Of a stretch of 64,000 nucleotides of DNA, positions 15,425 through 23,404 are shown in pieces; position 1 is the stretch's first letter, and each line of letters starts with the position of its first letter. This stretch comes from Mucilaginibacter celer (GTDB lineage: Bacteria; Bacteroidota; Bacteroidia; Sphingobacteriales; Sphingobacteriaceae). The stretch covers positions 6,324,001 to 6,388,000 of the forward strand of contig NZ_CP032869.1 of NCBI RefSeq assembly GCF_003576455.2, in the 5' to 3' direction. The notes beneath the pieces are model-generated. The model saw nothing but the letters and a program-made list of their open reading frames with translations. It made no database searches and had not been told where the DNA came from. The translations under genes were made by a program, and so were the position numbers.

Positions 15425-17479
15425 ATGACCAAATTTTACAAAAGCACCCTTTTTGGCGGGGCGGCTTTGGCTTTGTTTGCCCTGAGCGCCTACCAAACAA
15501 AAATTAACGATAAACCCGCCGACCCGGTTTATGATAACCTCGACCAGTCGGTTAGCCCCCGCGATGATTTTTTTAAGTATGCTAACGGCGGCTGGCTTAA
15601 GCGCAACCCTATCCCGGCGGCTTATTCAAGCTGGGGGATTGGCAATGTGGTATCAGAACAACTGCGCGACAGGCTTAAAAAAATTAACGAAGATGCCCTG
15701 AAAGCCAACGCCCCCAAAGGCTCATCCACCCAAAAAATTGGCGATTTTTATTACAGCGGCCTCGATTCGGTAAATATCGAAAAGCAAGGCACGAGCCCTA
15801 TAAAAGCGCAGCTCGATCTGATTGACCAGGCCACTGATATTGCCGGTATTTTAAATGCCGCCGCTATATTAACTACCACCGGTACGCGCAACTTTATTGG
15901 CAGCGGCGTGCGCCAGGACGCTAAAAACAGCGCCAAAACACTGGTGCAGCTAAATCAAACGGGTCTGGGTTTACCAAACCGCGATTATTATTTTAAAACC
16001 GATGCCCGTACAACTAAAATACGCGCGGATTATACTACCACACACCTGCCCACCATGCTCAAACTATCGGGCTGGGACGAGCAAAGGGCAACGCAGGGCG
16101 CGGCCAGCGTATTTAAAATAGAAAAGTTTTTGGCCGATAGCAGCCGCAAACTCGAAAACCTGCGCGATCCTTACCACAACTATAACAAGATGACCATTGC
16201 CCAGTTGGGCAAGCTTACACCTAATATTAACTGGCCGGCGCTGTTTGGTAAAATGGAATACAAGCAGGCTATTGATACCGTAATTGTTGGGCAGCCCGAA
16301 TATTACCGGGCCGTAAACACCGCGCTTTCATCGTTCAGTATTGATGATTGGAAGGCTTACCTGCGCTGGAAACTGATCTCATCTTATGCTCCATATTTAA
16401 ACTCGGCTGTTGATGCCGAAAGTTTCAGGTTTAGCGGCAAGGTAATTTCGGGCCGCAAAGAGCAACTGCCACGCTGGAAACGCGTTTTGGATACCGAGAA
16501 TGGCTTAATGGGCGAGCTGCTGGGCCAGCTGTTTGTAAAAGAATACTTCCCGGCCGAAGCCAAACAACGCTATACCGATATGGTGGAGGCCATTCGCCAG
16601 GCCTATCGCGAGCACATTGCCAAACTGGATTGGATGAGCCCCGAAACCAAGCAAAAAGCCCTAATCAAACTGAACGCCATCCACCCCAAAGTTGGCTATC
16701 CTGATAAATGGAAGGATTTTTCGAACATGCAGATCGGCCGTGAATCGTACGCTGCCAATGTGATGCAGGCCAGGCGTTGGGCTTACCTGTTTAACATCAA
16801 TAAACTTGGCAAGCCAATTGATCATACCGAATGGGGTATGACACCGCAAACCTATAACGCCAGCTATAGCCCATCAAATAATGAGATCACCCTGCCTGCC
16901 GCGCAATTCAGCATCCCTGGTGTTAAGGATAGCGAGGTTGATGATGCTGTGGCTTACGGTTACGTTGCCGCGTCAACCATCGGGCATGAAATTACCCATG
17001 GCTTTGATGATGAAGGCCGCCTGTTTGATGCCAAAGGCAACCTCCGCGCCTGGTGGACAGCAACCGACTCGGTAAAATTTACCCAACGCGCCAAAGTACT
17101 GGCCGACCAGTTTAGCGGCTACGTAGTGCTGGACAGCCTGCACGTAAACGGCAAAGCCACCTTAGGCGAAAACATAGCCGACCTTGGCGGAATTGCATTG
17201 GGCATCGACGCGTTCAAAAAAACGAAGCAATATAAAGAAGGCAAACTGATAAACGGCTTAACCCCAATGCAGCGTTTCTTTTTAGGTTACGCCCTGGGCT
17301 GGTTAGGACAAGAACGTGACGAAGCCCTTGCAAACCAGATTTTAACGGATGTTCACGCTCCCGGCTTTTTAAGGGTAAACGGTCCGTTTAGTGATGTGCC
17401 GGAGTTTTATAAAGCTTTTGGTGTGAAAAAGGGCGATAAGATGTGGATTGATCCGGATAAGCGGGTGAAGATTTGGTAG
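15425..17479 (+). CDS. M13 family metallopeptidase, second paralogue
   Basis: This 684-residue zinc endopeptidase is clearly homologous to its neighbour along the whole length; for example, both share LADSSRKLE and DPYHNYNKMT. The zinc site is HEITH (His521, His525) with Glu582 in ENIADLGG, and it ends KRVKIW. ATG 15425 is chosen over a frame from 15311 because the latter would translate the repeat. Unlike the first copy, the signal (FGGAALALFALSAYQT) has no lipobox cysteine, so it should be released by signal peptidase I. The two copies therefore probably work in different places. It is followed by a second, nested copy of the same repeat. Confidence 0.92.
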   Translation: MTKFYKSTLFGGAALALFALSAYQTKINDKPADPVYDNLDQSVSPRDDFFKYANGGWLKRNPIPAAYSSWGIGNVVSEQLRDRLKKINEDALKANAPKGSSTQKIGDFYYSGLDSVNIEKQGTSPIKAQLDLIDQATDIAGILNAAAILTTTGTRNFIGSGVRQDAKNSAKTLVQLNQTGLGLPNRDYYFKTDARTTKIRADYTTTHLPTMLKLSGWDEQRATQGAASVFKIEKFLADSSRKLENLRDPYHNYNKMTIAQLGKLTPNINWPALFGKMEYKQAIDTVIVGQPEYYRAVNTALSSFSIDDWKAYLRWKLISSYAPYLNSAVDAESFRFSGKVISGRKEQLPRWKRVLDTENGLMGELLGQLFVKEYFPAEAKQRYTDMVEAIRQAYREHIAKLDWMSPETKQKALIKLNAIHPKVGYPDKWKDFSNMQIGRESYAANVMQARRWAYLFNINKLGKPIDHTEWGMTPQTYNASYSPSNNEITLPAAQFSIPGVKDSEVDDAVAYGYVAASTIGHEITHGFDDEGRLFDAKGNLRAWWTATDSVKFTQRAKVLADQFSGYVVLDSLHVNGKATLGENIADLGGIALGIDAFKKTKQYKEGKLINGLTPMQRFFLGYALGWLGQERDEALANQILTDVHAPGFLRVNGPFSDVPEFYKAFGVKKGDKMWIDPDKRVKIW

Positions 17480-17674
17480 CCTGAACCGGGATTTGGGGGG
17501 ATTTTTGGGATGGGCAGGATTTTGTCTGAACTCGAATTTATGAAATTAAGGAATTGACAGAATGCCAGGCAAATTCGAAAAATTCAAATAATTCCCCAAA
17601 TTCGAGTTCAGGCAAAAGACAGAAAAGCAAAATCCTATAATCCTAAAAATCCCCCCAAATCCCGGTTCAGACAA
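17480..17674. repeat. inverted repeat, family B (copy 2) with a nested palindrome in its loop
   Basis: The outer arms CTGAACCGGGATTTGGGG (17481 onward) and the complement ending near 17672 match copy 1 at 15281-15397. The loop contains a second inverted repeat: CTGAACTCGAATTT (about 17527-17540) with its complement AAATTCGAGTTCAG (about 17599-17612). The two palindromes share the CTGAAC tip, so the inner one looks like a diverged relative inserted into the outer one. Confidence 0.8.
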
Positions 17675-17757
17675 TCATCCCAACCATCAAAAATACCATC
17701 AATGTTATCAACAACATGTCAATTTCACCATGTTAACATTTTTTTAATATAAAACAT

Positions 17758-17788
17758 TTTCAATTGCAGTAAATTCTGTTTACGTTTG
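17758..17788 (+). promoter_or_regulatory. putative promoter of the SNF2 helicase gene
   Basis: TACGTTTG (17781-17788) matches the Bacteroidota -7 box TAnnTTTG exactly. Nineteen bases upstream is TTTC (17758-17761), one mismatch from the -33 TTTG. The start codon follows about 47 bases later. Confidence 0.45.
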
Positions 17789-17835
17789 AATTTTTTCTTG
17801 ATGTAGCTTCAAATAATTTTTTACCTCAGAAGCAC

Positions 17836-20730
17836 ATGTTACGCGTAGACAGTTCCAAGCCATGCCAAATTATTTATGCTATTGCCAAGCATGACTACCT
17901 GTCGTATGTAATTGAGCCTCATATTGTTCAGCTTAATCCTAACGGCGAGTTTTCCTTAACCCATCAACGTCTTTTCTCCAACACAGCCAAAGAGTTTTGC
18001 GAGTTTCTGGATGATACCGATATCAAACTCATTAAGCTTTTGGAAGAGATGGAGCAGGGTAATGTGATTAAACGATACTATAAAAAGCCCATCCGCCCGT
18101 TCGAATTTTTCTCGAAGATTTTTAACGAGCAGATGTTTGATATGATCCGCCCCAAGCTTGAAAAGCGTATTGCCGAAGCTTTGGGCTTGCTTTGCAGCAA
18201 ACAGGTGTACCAGATGAGCAAGGAGGGTTACCCTGCCGAGCGTAAACTGCAACTGGCAACAGAAGCAGCTTCGGTGTTATTCCACTTCAGGCGTAACGAG
18301 GAGGAGATCAGGTATTTTCCTACCATTAAATACCAGGGTATGCGCATCGAGTTTATGTTTAAAAACGCCGAGATCATTTGCAATCACCCGGCATGGATGC
18401 TGCTTGATGATACCTTGTATTATTTTGATAAGGAGATTGAGGGTAAAAAGCTGCAGCCGTTTTTAAATAAGCGCTATATCGCCATCCCCAAATCGTCGGA
18501 ACAATCGTACTTTGAAAAATTTGTTGCCCCGCTGATAGAGAAGCATAATGTTTATGCCGAGGGGTTTACCATCAATACCGAAAAATACGATGCCCGCCCG
18601 GTTTTGAAGCCTATATATATTGAAGGAGGCACATCGCAATTGCAGCTTTCGTTTAAATATGCAGGTTACATTTTTCCGTATGGCGATGGCCGGAATATTT
18701 CGGTAAGGATGGAGAAAACGGGTGATGATTACCTGTTTCACCGCATTAAACGCTCAACCACCTGGGAGAAAGGTAAAATGCAGCAGTTGGAGCAACTGGG
18801 ACTGCAAATAACCTCGTCGTTATTTCAAAACCTGGAAGTTGCCGGGCATAACGATGATGACGACCGATCATTCTCGGTTTTTGAATGGCTTAACCAGCAC
18901 CACGACCAGTTGATTGCCCAGGGCTTTGAACTGGAGCAACCCGAAGGCCAAAAGCGTTACGTATTTGGAAGCAGTAAAATTGAACTGGAAGTAAGCGAGA
19001 ATAACGATTGGTTTGATATCAACGCCATGGTAAGCTTCGGCCCGTATCGTATCCCTTTTATCCAGCTAAAAAATCATATCCTCAACCATAAAAAAGAATT
19101 TGTACTGCCATCGGGCGAGATTGCGGTAATTCCGGAAAAATGGTTTTCGCAATACGGCAACCTGCTGCACTTTACCGAGGGGGGCAATGATCTGAAACTT
19201 CGCCGCCATCACATAGGCCTGGTTACAGATTTGGCCGAGGGTGAAATGGCCAGCGTTACCATGACCCGCAAACTGCAAAAACTCACCAATTTTGATGAGC
19301 TTGAAGACGCGGCTATGCCTGCTAACTTTGCCGGCAGCTTACGGCCGTACCAAAAGGCCGGTTATAACTGGTTCCATTTTTTAAAGCAATACCATTTTGG
19401 GGGCTGCTTGGCCGATGATATGGGCTTGGGTAAAACGGTACAAACCCTGTCGCTCATTCAAAAACATAAAGAAGATACCGAAAACGCGGGCGGCAAGGCT
19501 ACCTCGTTGGTAATAATGCCAACCTCGCTTATATACAACTGGCTTAACGAGGCCCGTAAGTTTGCCCCGCAGTTACGGCTAATGGTGCATACCGGTACCA
19601 TGCGTTACCGCAGTGCCGAGGTTTTTGCCAATTATGATGTAGTGATTACCACATATGGCATAAGTAGGATCGATATTGAAATGTTTAAAGATTTCTTTTT
19701 TGATTATGTGATTTTGGATGAGAGCCAGAATATTAAAAACCCATCGTCCAAATCATACCAGGCTGTAAAACAGCTTAAATCTCGCTTTAAACTGATATTG
19801 AGCGGTACCCCGGTAGAAAACTCGGTGAATGATTTGTGGACGCAAATGAGTTTTATTAACCCGGGTTTGCTGGGTTCGCAGCAGTTTTTTCAGAACGAGT
19901 TTGTAACGCCTATAGAGAAGAAGAAAGACGAAGATAAGGCCCGTAAATTGCAGGCCCTCATCAAGCCTTTTGTATTGCGTCGTACCAAAGAGCAGGTGGC
20001 TACCGAACTGCCGCCAAAAACCGAAAACCTGTTTTATTGCCAGATGACGGAAGAACAATCATCGGTATACGAACAGGTAAAATCAGAATATCGTAACGAA
20101 TTACTGAAAAGCCTGGAGGATGGCACCTTTGCCAAAACACAGATCCAGGTTTTACAAGGCCTCATTAAACTACGCCAGATAGCCAACCACCCCGTAATGA
20201 TTGACGGTGACTATGAGGGCGACAGCGGCAAGTTTGAAGACGTGGTGCATACCCTGGGCAACGTGTTGGATGGCGGCCACAAAGTGCTGATATTTTCGCA
20301 GTTTGTAAAACAGCTTACCATTTACCGCGAGCATTTTGACAGAACGGGTATCCCTTATGTATATCTTGACGGGGCTACCCAAAACCGCGGCGATGTGGTT
20401 AAACAATTCCAGGAAGATGAAAAAACCCGCGTATTCCTGATCTCGATAAAAGCAGGCGGCGTAGGCCTCAACCTTACCGAAGCCGATTACGTGTTTATCC
20501 TCGACCCATGGTGGAACCCGGCGGTTGAGCAGCAGGCTATTGACCGTACGCACCGCATAGGTCAAACCAAAAACGTATTCATCTATAAATTCATCACCAA
20601 AGATTCGGTTGAAGAAAAGATCCTGGCGCTGCAGCAGCGTAAGCTTAGCCTGTCGAGAGCGTTGATCACTACCGAAGAAAGTTTTATCAAATCGCTCACT
20701 GCCGAGGATATTAAGGAGATTTTGGGTTAA
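17836..20730 (+). CDS. SNF2-family DNA-dependent ATPase/helicase
   Basis: This 964-residue protein has an N-terminal half (about 1-490) without an enzymatic motif that I recognise, as in bacterial SNF2 proteins with an associated domain. The C-terminal half is a complete SWI2/SNF2 motor: LRPYQKAGYNWF (Q-motif), DDMGLGKTVQ with Lys533 (motif I), VVITTYG, the DESQ box (DEAH variant, motif II), LSGTPVEN (motif III), LIFSQF and DRTHRIGQ (motif VI). Bacterial members translocate on double-stranded DNA and are linked to RNA polymerase recycling or repair; the exact role is not shown here. It has its own promoter-like sequence. The Crp-type gene follows 19 bases after the stop. Confidence 0.9.
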   Translation: MLRVDSSKPCQIIYAIAKHDYLSYVIEPHIVQLNPNGEFSLTHQRLFSNTAKEFCEFLDDTDIKLIKLLEEMEQGNVIKRYYKKPIRPFEFFSKIFNEQMFDMIRPKLEKRIAEALGLLCSKQVYQMSKEGYPAERKLQLATEAASVLFHFRRNEEEIRYFPTIKYQGMRIEFMFKNAEIICNHPAWMLLDDTLYYFDKEIEGKKLQPFLNKRYIAIPKSSEQSYFEKFVAPLIEKHNVYAEGFTINTEKYDARPVLKPIYIEGGTSQLQLSFKYAGYIFPYGDGRNISVRMEKTGDDYLFHRIKRSTTWEKGKMQQLEQLGLQITSSLFQNLEVAGHNDDDDRSFSVFEWLNQHHDQLIAQGFELEQPEGQKRYVFGSSKIELEVSENNDWFDINAMVSFGPYRIPFIQLKNHILNHKKEFVLPSGEIAVIPEKWFSQYGNLLHFTEGGNDLKLRRHHIGLVTDLAEGEMASVTMTRKLQKLTNFDELEDAAMPANFAGSLRPYQKAGYNWFHFLKQYHFGGCLADDMGLGKTVQTLSLIQKHKEDTENAGGKATSLVIMPTSLIYNWLNEARKFAPQLRLMVHTGTMRYRSAEVFANYDVVITTYGISRIDIEMFKDFFFDYVILDESQNIKNPSSKSYQAVKQLKSRFKLILSGTPVENSVNDLWTQMSFINPGLLGSQQFFQNEFVTPIEKKKDEDKARKLQALIKPFVLRRTKEQVATELPPKTENLFYCQMTEEQSSVYEQVKSEYRNELLKSLEDGTFAKTQIQVLQGLIKLRQIANHPVMIDGDYEGDSGKFEDVVHTLGNVLDGGHKVLIFSQFVKQLTIYREHFDRTGIPYVYLDGATQNRGDVVKQFQEDEKTRVFLISIKAGGVGLNLTEADYVFILDPWWNPAVEQQAIDRTHRIGQTKNVFIYKFITKDSVEEKILALQQRKLSLSRALITTEESFIKSLTAEDIKEILG

Positions 20731-20749
20731 GGGAATTTAATTGTTGACC

Positions 20750-21322
20750 ATGCAACACCAACTCATAACTCGCCTGCAACAGGTAAAACCCATCCCGGTT
20801 GAGGATCAGCAAATCATCATGGATGCTTTTGAACAGAAGCATTTTAAAGAGGGCGAAACACTTTCGCCGTCGGGACAGGTGGCACGCAATTTATTTTTTA
20901 TTTGCGATGGCGTGCTGCGGGTGATGGAGCGTAATGAAAAAGGCAACGAGGTTACTTACTTTTTTTTAAAAGATAACCAGTTTTGCACCATCCTGTACAG
21001 CTTTAATAACAATATGATTGCCGAAGAAAGCATCCAGGCCGCCTGCAACTCGGATGTGTTGGTGATCAGTAAAAATAACCTGCTCGCGCTTTACGAAAAG
21101 CTACCCTATGTAAAGGAGCTTATTGATCAGATCAGCCAGCAAACGCTGATGGATAAAATAAAGACCCGTAACGCTTACCTGGGTCATGATTCATCCGAAC
21201 GTTACCAGTTATTTTTAGAGCGGCAGCCGGATATTGCGCGGCGGGTACAGTTAACTGATATTGCCTCGTATTTGGGGGTTACGCCGCAATCGTTGAGCAG
21301 GCTGCGAAAAAATTTGCGTTGA
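20750..21322 (+). CDS. Crp/Fnr family transcriptional regulator
   Basis: This 190-residue protein has a cyclic-nucleotide-binding-like beta barrel (about 20-115; ARNLFFICDGVLRVME), a long dimerisation helix (LYEKLPYVKELIDQISQQTL) and a C-terminal winged helix (LTDIASYLGVTPQSLSRLRKNL). The nucleotide-contact residues of true CRP are not obvious, so the ligand is unknown; such proteins are frequent in Bacteroidota and often control a neighbouring oxidoreductase. The ATG at 20750 is used, because the frame opens earlier only with TTG codons. The SDR gene follows 80 bases downstream on the same strand and is a plausible target. Confidence 0.85.
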   Translation: MQHQLITRLQQVKPIPVEDQQIIMDAFEQKHFKEGETLSPSGQVARNLFFICDGVLRVMERNEKGNEVTYFFLKDNQFCTILYSFNNNMIAEESIQAACNSDVLVISKNNLLALYEKLPYVKELIDQISQQTLMDKIKTRNAYLGHDSSERYQLFLERQPDIARRVQLTDIASYLGVTPQSLSRLRKNLR

Positions 21323-21402
21323 GCAACAGTCATTTTTACCATTTGTTAAGCCCTGCTATACATTTCGACCTGATCTTTGTTAGATAACAAAACAGAAATT
21401 AC

Positions 21403-22176
21403 ATGTCACGAATATTGATAACAGGATCGGCCGATGGCCTGGGACAAATGGCAGCAACGCTATTGGTTAAAGATGGGCACCAGGTAGTGTTACACGCCCG
21501 CAACCAGCGCAGAGGCGATGAAGCCATGGCGGCTGTACCGGGAGCGGAAGCCGTTGTAACCGGCGATCTTTCCATCATTGCTGAAACCATAAAAGTAGCT
21601 GAACAGGTAAACAAACTCGGTGATTTTGATGCCGTAATCCATAACGCTGCGGTTGGTTACCAGGAAGGGCGACGCATTGCAACCGTTGATGGTTTGCCGC
21701 ATGTGTTTGCCATTAACAGCCTTTCGCCATACATACTCACCTGTTTAATTAACAAGCCCGCACGGCTGGTATACCTGAGCTCGGGCCTGCACCGGGACGG
21801 CGACCCAAGCTTGCAAGACCTGGAGTGGAACAATCGCCGCTGGAACGGCTTCTCGGCCTACGCCGATTCGAAGCTACATAACGTGATCCTTGCATTTTAT
21901 GCCGCACGCTTATGGCCCGATGTATATTCAAACGCTTTGGAACCCGGCTGGGTAGCCACCAAAATGGGAGGCCCGGGTGCTCCTGATAGTCTGGATGAAG
22001 CTCCAAAAACGCAGGTATGGCTTGCCGTATCAGATGAGCCTGGCGCTTTGGTGAGCAGCAAATATTTTTACCACAAGAAGTTGCGCACCGTTCACCCGGC
22101 CGCTTCCGATCCTGCGGTTCAGGATCGGTTTATTGCCGAATGTGAACGTTTATCAGGTGTTAAATTTTCGGCCTAA
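21403..22176 (+). CDS. SDR family NAD(P)-dependent oxidoreductase
   Basis: This 257-residue Rossmann enzyme has a cofactor motif TGSADGLG at the N-terminus, GDLS for the adenine-binding Asp, HNAAVG in place of NNAG, a catalytic Ser in VYLSSG and the YADSK motif with catalytic Tyr and Lys. After the active site comes EPGWVATKMGGPGAP. The substrate cannot be inferred; proteins of this subgroup are often annotated only as dehydrogenase/reductase. It follows the Crp/Fnr-type regulator, suggesting a regulator-enzyme pair. Confidence 0.85.
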   Translation: MSRILITGSADGLGQMAATLLVKDGHQVVLHARNQRRGDEAMAAVPGAEAVVTGDLSIIAETIKVAEQVNKLGDFDAVIHNAAVGYQEGRRIATVDGLPHVFAINSLSPYILTCLINKPARLVYLSSGLHRDGDPSLQDLEWNNRRWNGFSAYADSKLHNVILAFYAARLWPDVYSNALEPGWVATKMGGPGAPDSLDEAPKTQVWLAVSDEPGALVSSKYFYHKKLRTVHPAASDPAVQDRFIAECERLSGVKFSA

Positions 22177-22234
22177 TACATATAAAAATCAACATAGATA
22201 AAATCTATAATAAACAATTGGTAAAATAACTATC

Positions 22235-23086
22235 ATGAATACAGTAAAAATTGGTTGGATTGGCCTTGGCAAAATGGGCATCCCTATGTCGCAGCATTTA
22301 GTAAAGGCGGGGTACCCTTTAAACGTGTACAATCGCAGTAAGGATAAGGAAGATGCTTTTAAAGCACAGGGTATAGGCAGCGCCGCTTCTCCGGCAGAAT
22401 TGATACAGCATACCGATGTGGTGTTTGTTATGGTATCGGATGATAAGGCCATCGACGATATTTTTACCGGTGAAAATGGCTTGCTCAAGCCAGAAGTTAG
22501 CGGCAGGGTAATTATTAATATGAGCACCGTTTCGCCGGCGATAAGTAAAGAAATGGCCGCTAAATGTATTGCACAGGGTAATCATTACCTCGATGCCCCG
22601 GTATCGGGCAGTGTGAAACAAGCCGAAGATGCTGCACTGGTTATTATGGTTGGCGGCGATGCGACAGCTTTTGAACAGGTGAAGCCGATATTGGAAAAAC
22701 TGGGCAAACTGGCTATGTTGGTTGGTGATACCGGCGCGGGCAACACCGCCAAACTGGCTATTAATACCCTGCTGGGCATAGTTGCACAAGGCCTTGCCGA
22801 AACGGTTACCCTGGCCCGCCAAAACGGCATCGATGCTGAAGCATTAACAACTTTGCTTAATAATAGCGCGTTGGGTAGCCCGCTTATTAAAATAAAAGGC
22901 GAAGCAATAGTGAACAATAACTTTAACGCGGCCTTTGCTTTGAAATATATCGCCAAAGATTTGCGCCTGGCTAAAGATATGGGCGCCGACACGCCGCTTG
23001 CGCAAACTGCGTATAAAACTTATCAGGATGCTGAGGCCGCTTTGGGCGAGGAGGATATTATCGCGGTGATAAAACATTTGGGTTAA
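22235..23086 (+). CDS. NAD(P)-dependent oxidoreductase, 3-hydroxyisobutyrate dehydrogenase family
   Basis: This 283-residue beta-hydroxyacid dehydrogenase has the dinucleotide motif GLGKMGIPM at residues 8-16, the substrate-binding DAPVSGSVKQAEDAALVIMVGG and the catalytic Lys in GAGNTAKLAINTLL. The second half is all helical and forms the dimer interface. The family reduces small semialdehydes (succinic semialdehyde, glyoxylate) or oxidises 3-hydroxyacids; the substrate here is open. It is preceded by a short spacer after the SDR gene, so co-transcription is possible. Repeats follow. Confidence 0.87.
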   Translation: MNTVKIGWIGLGKMGIPMSQHLVKAGYPLNVYNRSKDKEDAFKAQGIGSAASPAELIQHTDVVFVMVSDDKAIDDIFTGENGLLKPEVSGRVIINMSTVSPAISKEMAAKCIAQGNHYLDAPVSGSVKQAEDAALVIMVGGDATAFEQVKPILEKLGKLAMLVGDTGAGNTAKLAINTLLGIVAQGLAETVTLARQNGIDAEALTTLLNNSALGSPLIKIKGEAIVNNNFNAAFALKYIAKDLRLAKDMGADTPLAQTAYKTYQDAEAALGEEDIIAVIKHLG

Positions 23087-23113
23087 GCATACGGCAATAG
23101 CAGAATATTAAAG

Positions 23114-23224
23114 CTCCCCTCTTGAGAGGGGGCGCGGATGGAAAGCGCGGGAGCAGGGGTGTGTTATACAAGCGATAAGCCACATGTAGAATAACACACC
23201 CCTCCGCCCCTCTCAAGAGGGGAA
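23114..23224. repeat. palindromic repeat, family C
   Basis: CTCCCCTCTTGAGAGGGG and AGGGGTGTGTTAT in the left half (23113-23167) are matched by ATAACACACCCCT and CCCCTCTCAAGAGGGGA on the right (23190-23223). The loop holds about 20 bases. The outer CCCCTCTTGAGAGGGG block is itself palindromic. The element occupies much of the spacer between the reductase gene and the glgX operon. Confidence 0.8.
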
Positions 23225-23345
23225 TCGCACATCCTCCTGCTTTTGAAGAGTTTTTCCGTGGCTAACGGCATAACTCAACTTCTGAATTATTATTGAAATG
23301 TTTAGTGTAATAATTACACACAAAAGTTCAAAAAAATCCACTTTT

Positions 23346-23371
23346 CCACCCCCTTCAGGGGGCCGGGGGGC
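23346..23371. repeat. single arm of repeat family A
   Basis: CACCCCCTTCAGGGGGCCGG (from 23348) matches the right arm of the repeat at 138-163. It lies 35 bases before the glgX start. The remainder of the spacer (23225-23345) shows no gene. Confidence 0.65.
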
Positions 23372-23404
23372 AAACATTTTAACAGCATATTGATTTATGT
23401 TGTT

